From: an uncultured Bacillus sp.
GTDB taxonomy: Bacteria; Bacillota; Bacilli; Bacillales; Cytobacillaceae
Assembly: GCA_937902115.1 (NCBI GenBank)
Contig: CALGSR010000180.1
Span: 1-15,680, forward strand
Reading direction: 5' to 3'
Length of the DNA: 15,680 nucleotides
A program made the position numbers and the translations under genes. Within the stretch, counting starts at the first letter, position 1. Each line of letters begins with the position of its first letter. The notes under the pieces were generated by a model, which saw only the letters and a list, made by a program, of their open reading frames with translations, was not told the DNA's origin and ran no database searches. Of the stretch, positions 14,256 through 15,680 are shown in pieces.

Positions 14256-14320
14256 AAAGGGCTGTTTCTCTGATTGCTTGGCACACTTTGGATTGTGCTG
14301 ATGCATGGAAACAGCCCTTT
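14256..14320 (+). terminator. Terminator of sspE
   Basis: A 13-bp stem AAAGGGCTGTTTC/GAAACAGCCCTTT encloses a 39-nt region with its own small hairpin GCACA/TGTGC (14281-14299), and the tail TTTCTTTCTTTTCC follows. Confidence 0.85.
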
Positions 14321-14515
14321 TCTTTCTTTTCCATTCATTGCTTTCCGCTGTAGAATAGTATTTTCTTCGGGTTAGCTACCCCTTACCTCATCATATTTAA
14401 ATCAAAAGCAAAAATTCGACAAAAAAACTTGTTATTTTACAAAAGTTTTCAAAGGAAAGAAAGAGGAAATGACGAATACATAAGGTAGTTAATTTGATTT
14501 AGGCAGGTGGTATGG

Positions 14516-14767
14516 ATGAATGAATTCAACCGTTTAGTAATCAAACAAATGAAAACAATGGATCGGCTTTTGTTCCTGCAAAGTGAATTGGAAAGATGCA
14601 TGGAAATTGAAAGGGAATTAAGAGCAATTCAACTGGAAACAGAGGTAGAAAGTGTTCAACTTGAAATTGCTAATATGAAAAAGGATTTAAAGGAAATTCA
14701 ACAAATATTTGAACAGCAAACGGAAGAAGTTATCCGTTCTTATCAATCAGTCAATATATCGGTATGA
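14516..14767 (+). CDS. ygaB: YgaB family protein, coiled coil
   Basis: An 83-residue, highly charged protein that is nearly all helix; residues ~5-70 show heptad-like spacing of Leu/Ile/Met (RLLFLQSELERCMEIERELR onward), suggesting a coiled-coil dimer. It corresponds to YgaB of B. subtilis by its place between sspE and ntdP and by length; function unknown. I chose the ATG at 14516 with AGGTGG 5 nt upstream; an in-frame GTG at 14507 overlaps that site. Confidence 0.82.
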   Translation: MNEFNRLVIKQMKTMDRLLFLQSELERCMEIERELRAIQLETEVESVQLEIANMKKDLKEIQQIFEQQTEEVIRSYQSVNISV

Positions 14768-14874
14768 TAAAATAATATGTATGGATAGTCGCTTTTATAA
14801 AGAATGAAAGTAAATCTTAAATCGAACAATCTCTATGTCAGTCAAAGGAATTTATTCGGAAATAGGAATAAATG

Positions 14875-14905
14875 AACAACCATTGATAAGATTTCGATGG
14901 TTGTT
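14875..14905 (+). terminator. Terminator of ygaB
   Basis: Stem AACAACCAT/ATGGTTGTT (14875-14883 and 14897-14905) with a 13-nt loop, then TTGTTTTAAAATTT. The T-rich tail is on the + strand, matching ygaB, though it lies ~107 nt after the stop codon. Confidence 0.75.
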
Positions 14906-14931
14906 TTGTTTTAAAATTTCCTTTAAACCGT

Positions 14932-14937
14932 TATAAT
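14932..14937 (+). promoter_or_regulatory. Candidate -10 box for ntdP
   Basis: An exact TATAAT without a recognisable -35. If used, it gives a leader of about 110 nt before ntdP. A second possibility is the extended -10 TGGTATATA at 14993-15001. Confidence 0.35.
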
Positions 14938-15055
14938 AGTAATAATATAAATTAGGAAAAGATCTTTGTTGCCTTTAGTCGTTATTTTTTTATGGTATAT
15001 ATGATGAAACAATTGATAGGTTGCAAAGCGTCAGGAAATGAAAGTAGGGGAAATA

Positions 15056-15586
15056 ATGGGCGTACCCAAGGAAGGTGAACCAGTACAAATTCACAGCTAT
15101 AAGCATAATGGGCTCATTCATCGAGTATGGGATGAAACAACCGTGCTGAAGGGTTCGCAAAATTTAGTGATTGGCGGAAATGACCGTACGATTGTAACAG
15201 AATCGGATGGCAGAACGTGGTTGACAAGAGAACCTGCCATTACTTATTTTCACGCTCAGCATTGGTTTAATATAATAGGTATGCTGCGGGAAGATGGTAT
15301 TTACTATTATTGTAATTTAAGTTCTCCGTTTATTTATGATGGAGAAGCATTAAAATACATTGATTATGATTTGGATATCAAGGTGTTCCCCGATATGACC
15401 TATAATTTGCTTGATGAAGATGAATATGAGCGTCATAAAAAAGAAATGAATTATCCGGAAGTCATTGACCATATACTGAAGGCGAATGTTAATACACTTA
15501 TTCAGTGGATACTCCAGCGAAAAGGTCCTTTTGCACCGGACTTTATCGATATATGGTATGAACGCTATTTAACTTATCGGAGTTAA
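15056..15586 (+). CDS. ntdP: Nucleoside tri- and diphosphatase NtdP (DUF402 family)
   Basis: Cytoplasmic phosphohydrolase that removes phosphates from nucleoside tri- and diphosphates, as shown for the Staphylococcus homologue. The 176-residue product from ATG 15056 (MGVPKEGEPVQIHSYKHNG) equals the family length. Conserved segments include ILTREPAI-like WLTREPAITYFH, GMLREDGIYYYCNLSSPF, IDYDLDIKVFPDM and LLDEDEYERH, with the acidic residues that bind metal, and the C-terminal KGPFAPDFIDIWYERYL. GGGG lies 5 nt before this ATG; an in-frame ATG at 15038 would add six unrelated residues. Stands as the last gene of the window; 94 bases after it show only a weak hairpin. Confidence 0.93.
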   Translation: MGVPKEGEPVQIHSYKHNGLIHRVWDETTVLKGSQNLVIGGNDRTIVTESDGRTWLTREPAITYFHAQHWFNIIGMLREDGIYYYCNLSSPFIYDGEALKYIDYDLDIKVFPDMTYNLLDEDEYERHKKEMNYPEVIDHILKANVNTLIQWILQRKGPFAPDFIDIWYERYLTYRS

Positions 15587-15680
15587 ATAATAAGGCTATT
15601 ATTGTATAGTTTGTTGTTAAAATCTAAAGGCTGATTTTAAATTAGAAACAGCTATTTTTAGGCTTTTAATTCAGTTTGCA

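Noticed and set aside
15001..15078. Short upstream reading frame overlapping the ntdP start
   Set aside because: No ribosome binding site before its ATG, and the overlap would interfere with ntdP; probably chance.

Overview
The window is low-GC Firmicute chromosome from an endospore-forming member of the Bacillaceae. It carries a GerA-type germinant receptor operon and two small acid-soluble spore protein genes (sspK, sspE). It also carries a gene block arranged as in Bacillus subtilis: yfhE/yfhD, recX, yfhH, sspK, yfhP, mutY, a small gene, sspE, ygaB, ntdP. It is not B. subtilis itself: fabL is missing between mutY and sspE, yfhD is present as two tandem copies, and a structured intergenic repeat of a Bacillaceae kind sits between yfhE and yfhD. 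Genus-level placement (for example a Neobacillus- or Mesobacillus-like species) is a guess.

Layout. 1-2263 (+): the 3' five-sixths of a P-type Ca2+-ATPase gene cut by the window edge. It converges on a shared terminator with 6325-2317 (-), a four-gene germinant receptor operon in the order A, B, C and a tiny two-helix D subunit too short for routine ORF calling. A good sigma-G-type promoter lies upstream of the A gene. Divergently, 6606-8341 (+) holds yhdT-panF, a sodium/pantothenate symporter pair joined by a 1-nt overlap behind an extended -10 promoter.

8342-8655 has no gene but carries a dense cluster of DnaA boxes (four exact TTATNCACA sites, all on the + strand, plus near matches and two palindromes), followed by terminator-like and other hairpins. 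9473-8656 (-) is a set of three very small genes, yfhE, yfhD and a second yfhD-like gene. Between yfhE and yfhD lie the ~216-bp structured repeat and a strong intrinsic terminator that ends just before the yfhD ribosome binding site.

9619-10760 (+) is recX-yfhH; 12155-10868 (-) is yfhP and sspK, with sspK having its own sigma-G-like promoter. 12395-13492 (+) is mutY, 13764-13573 (-) a small conserved-position gene, and 13967-15586 (+) sspE, ygaB and ntdP, each followed by or separated by terminators.

Functionally the window mixes spore biology (receptor proteins for germinant sensing, SASPs for spore DNA protection and amino-acid storage) with DNA repair (RecX, MutY), ion and vitamin transport, and nucleotide metabolism. 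No mobile element with a transposase, CRISPR array, tRNA or rRNA was seen. The least ordinary features are the DnaA-box cluster, the terminator in the yfhD leader and the structured repeat.
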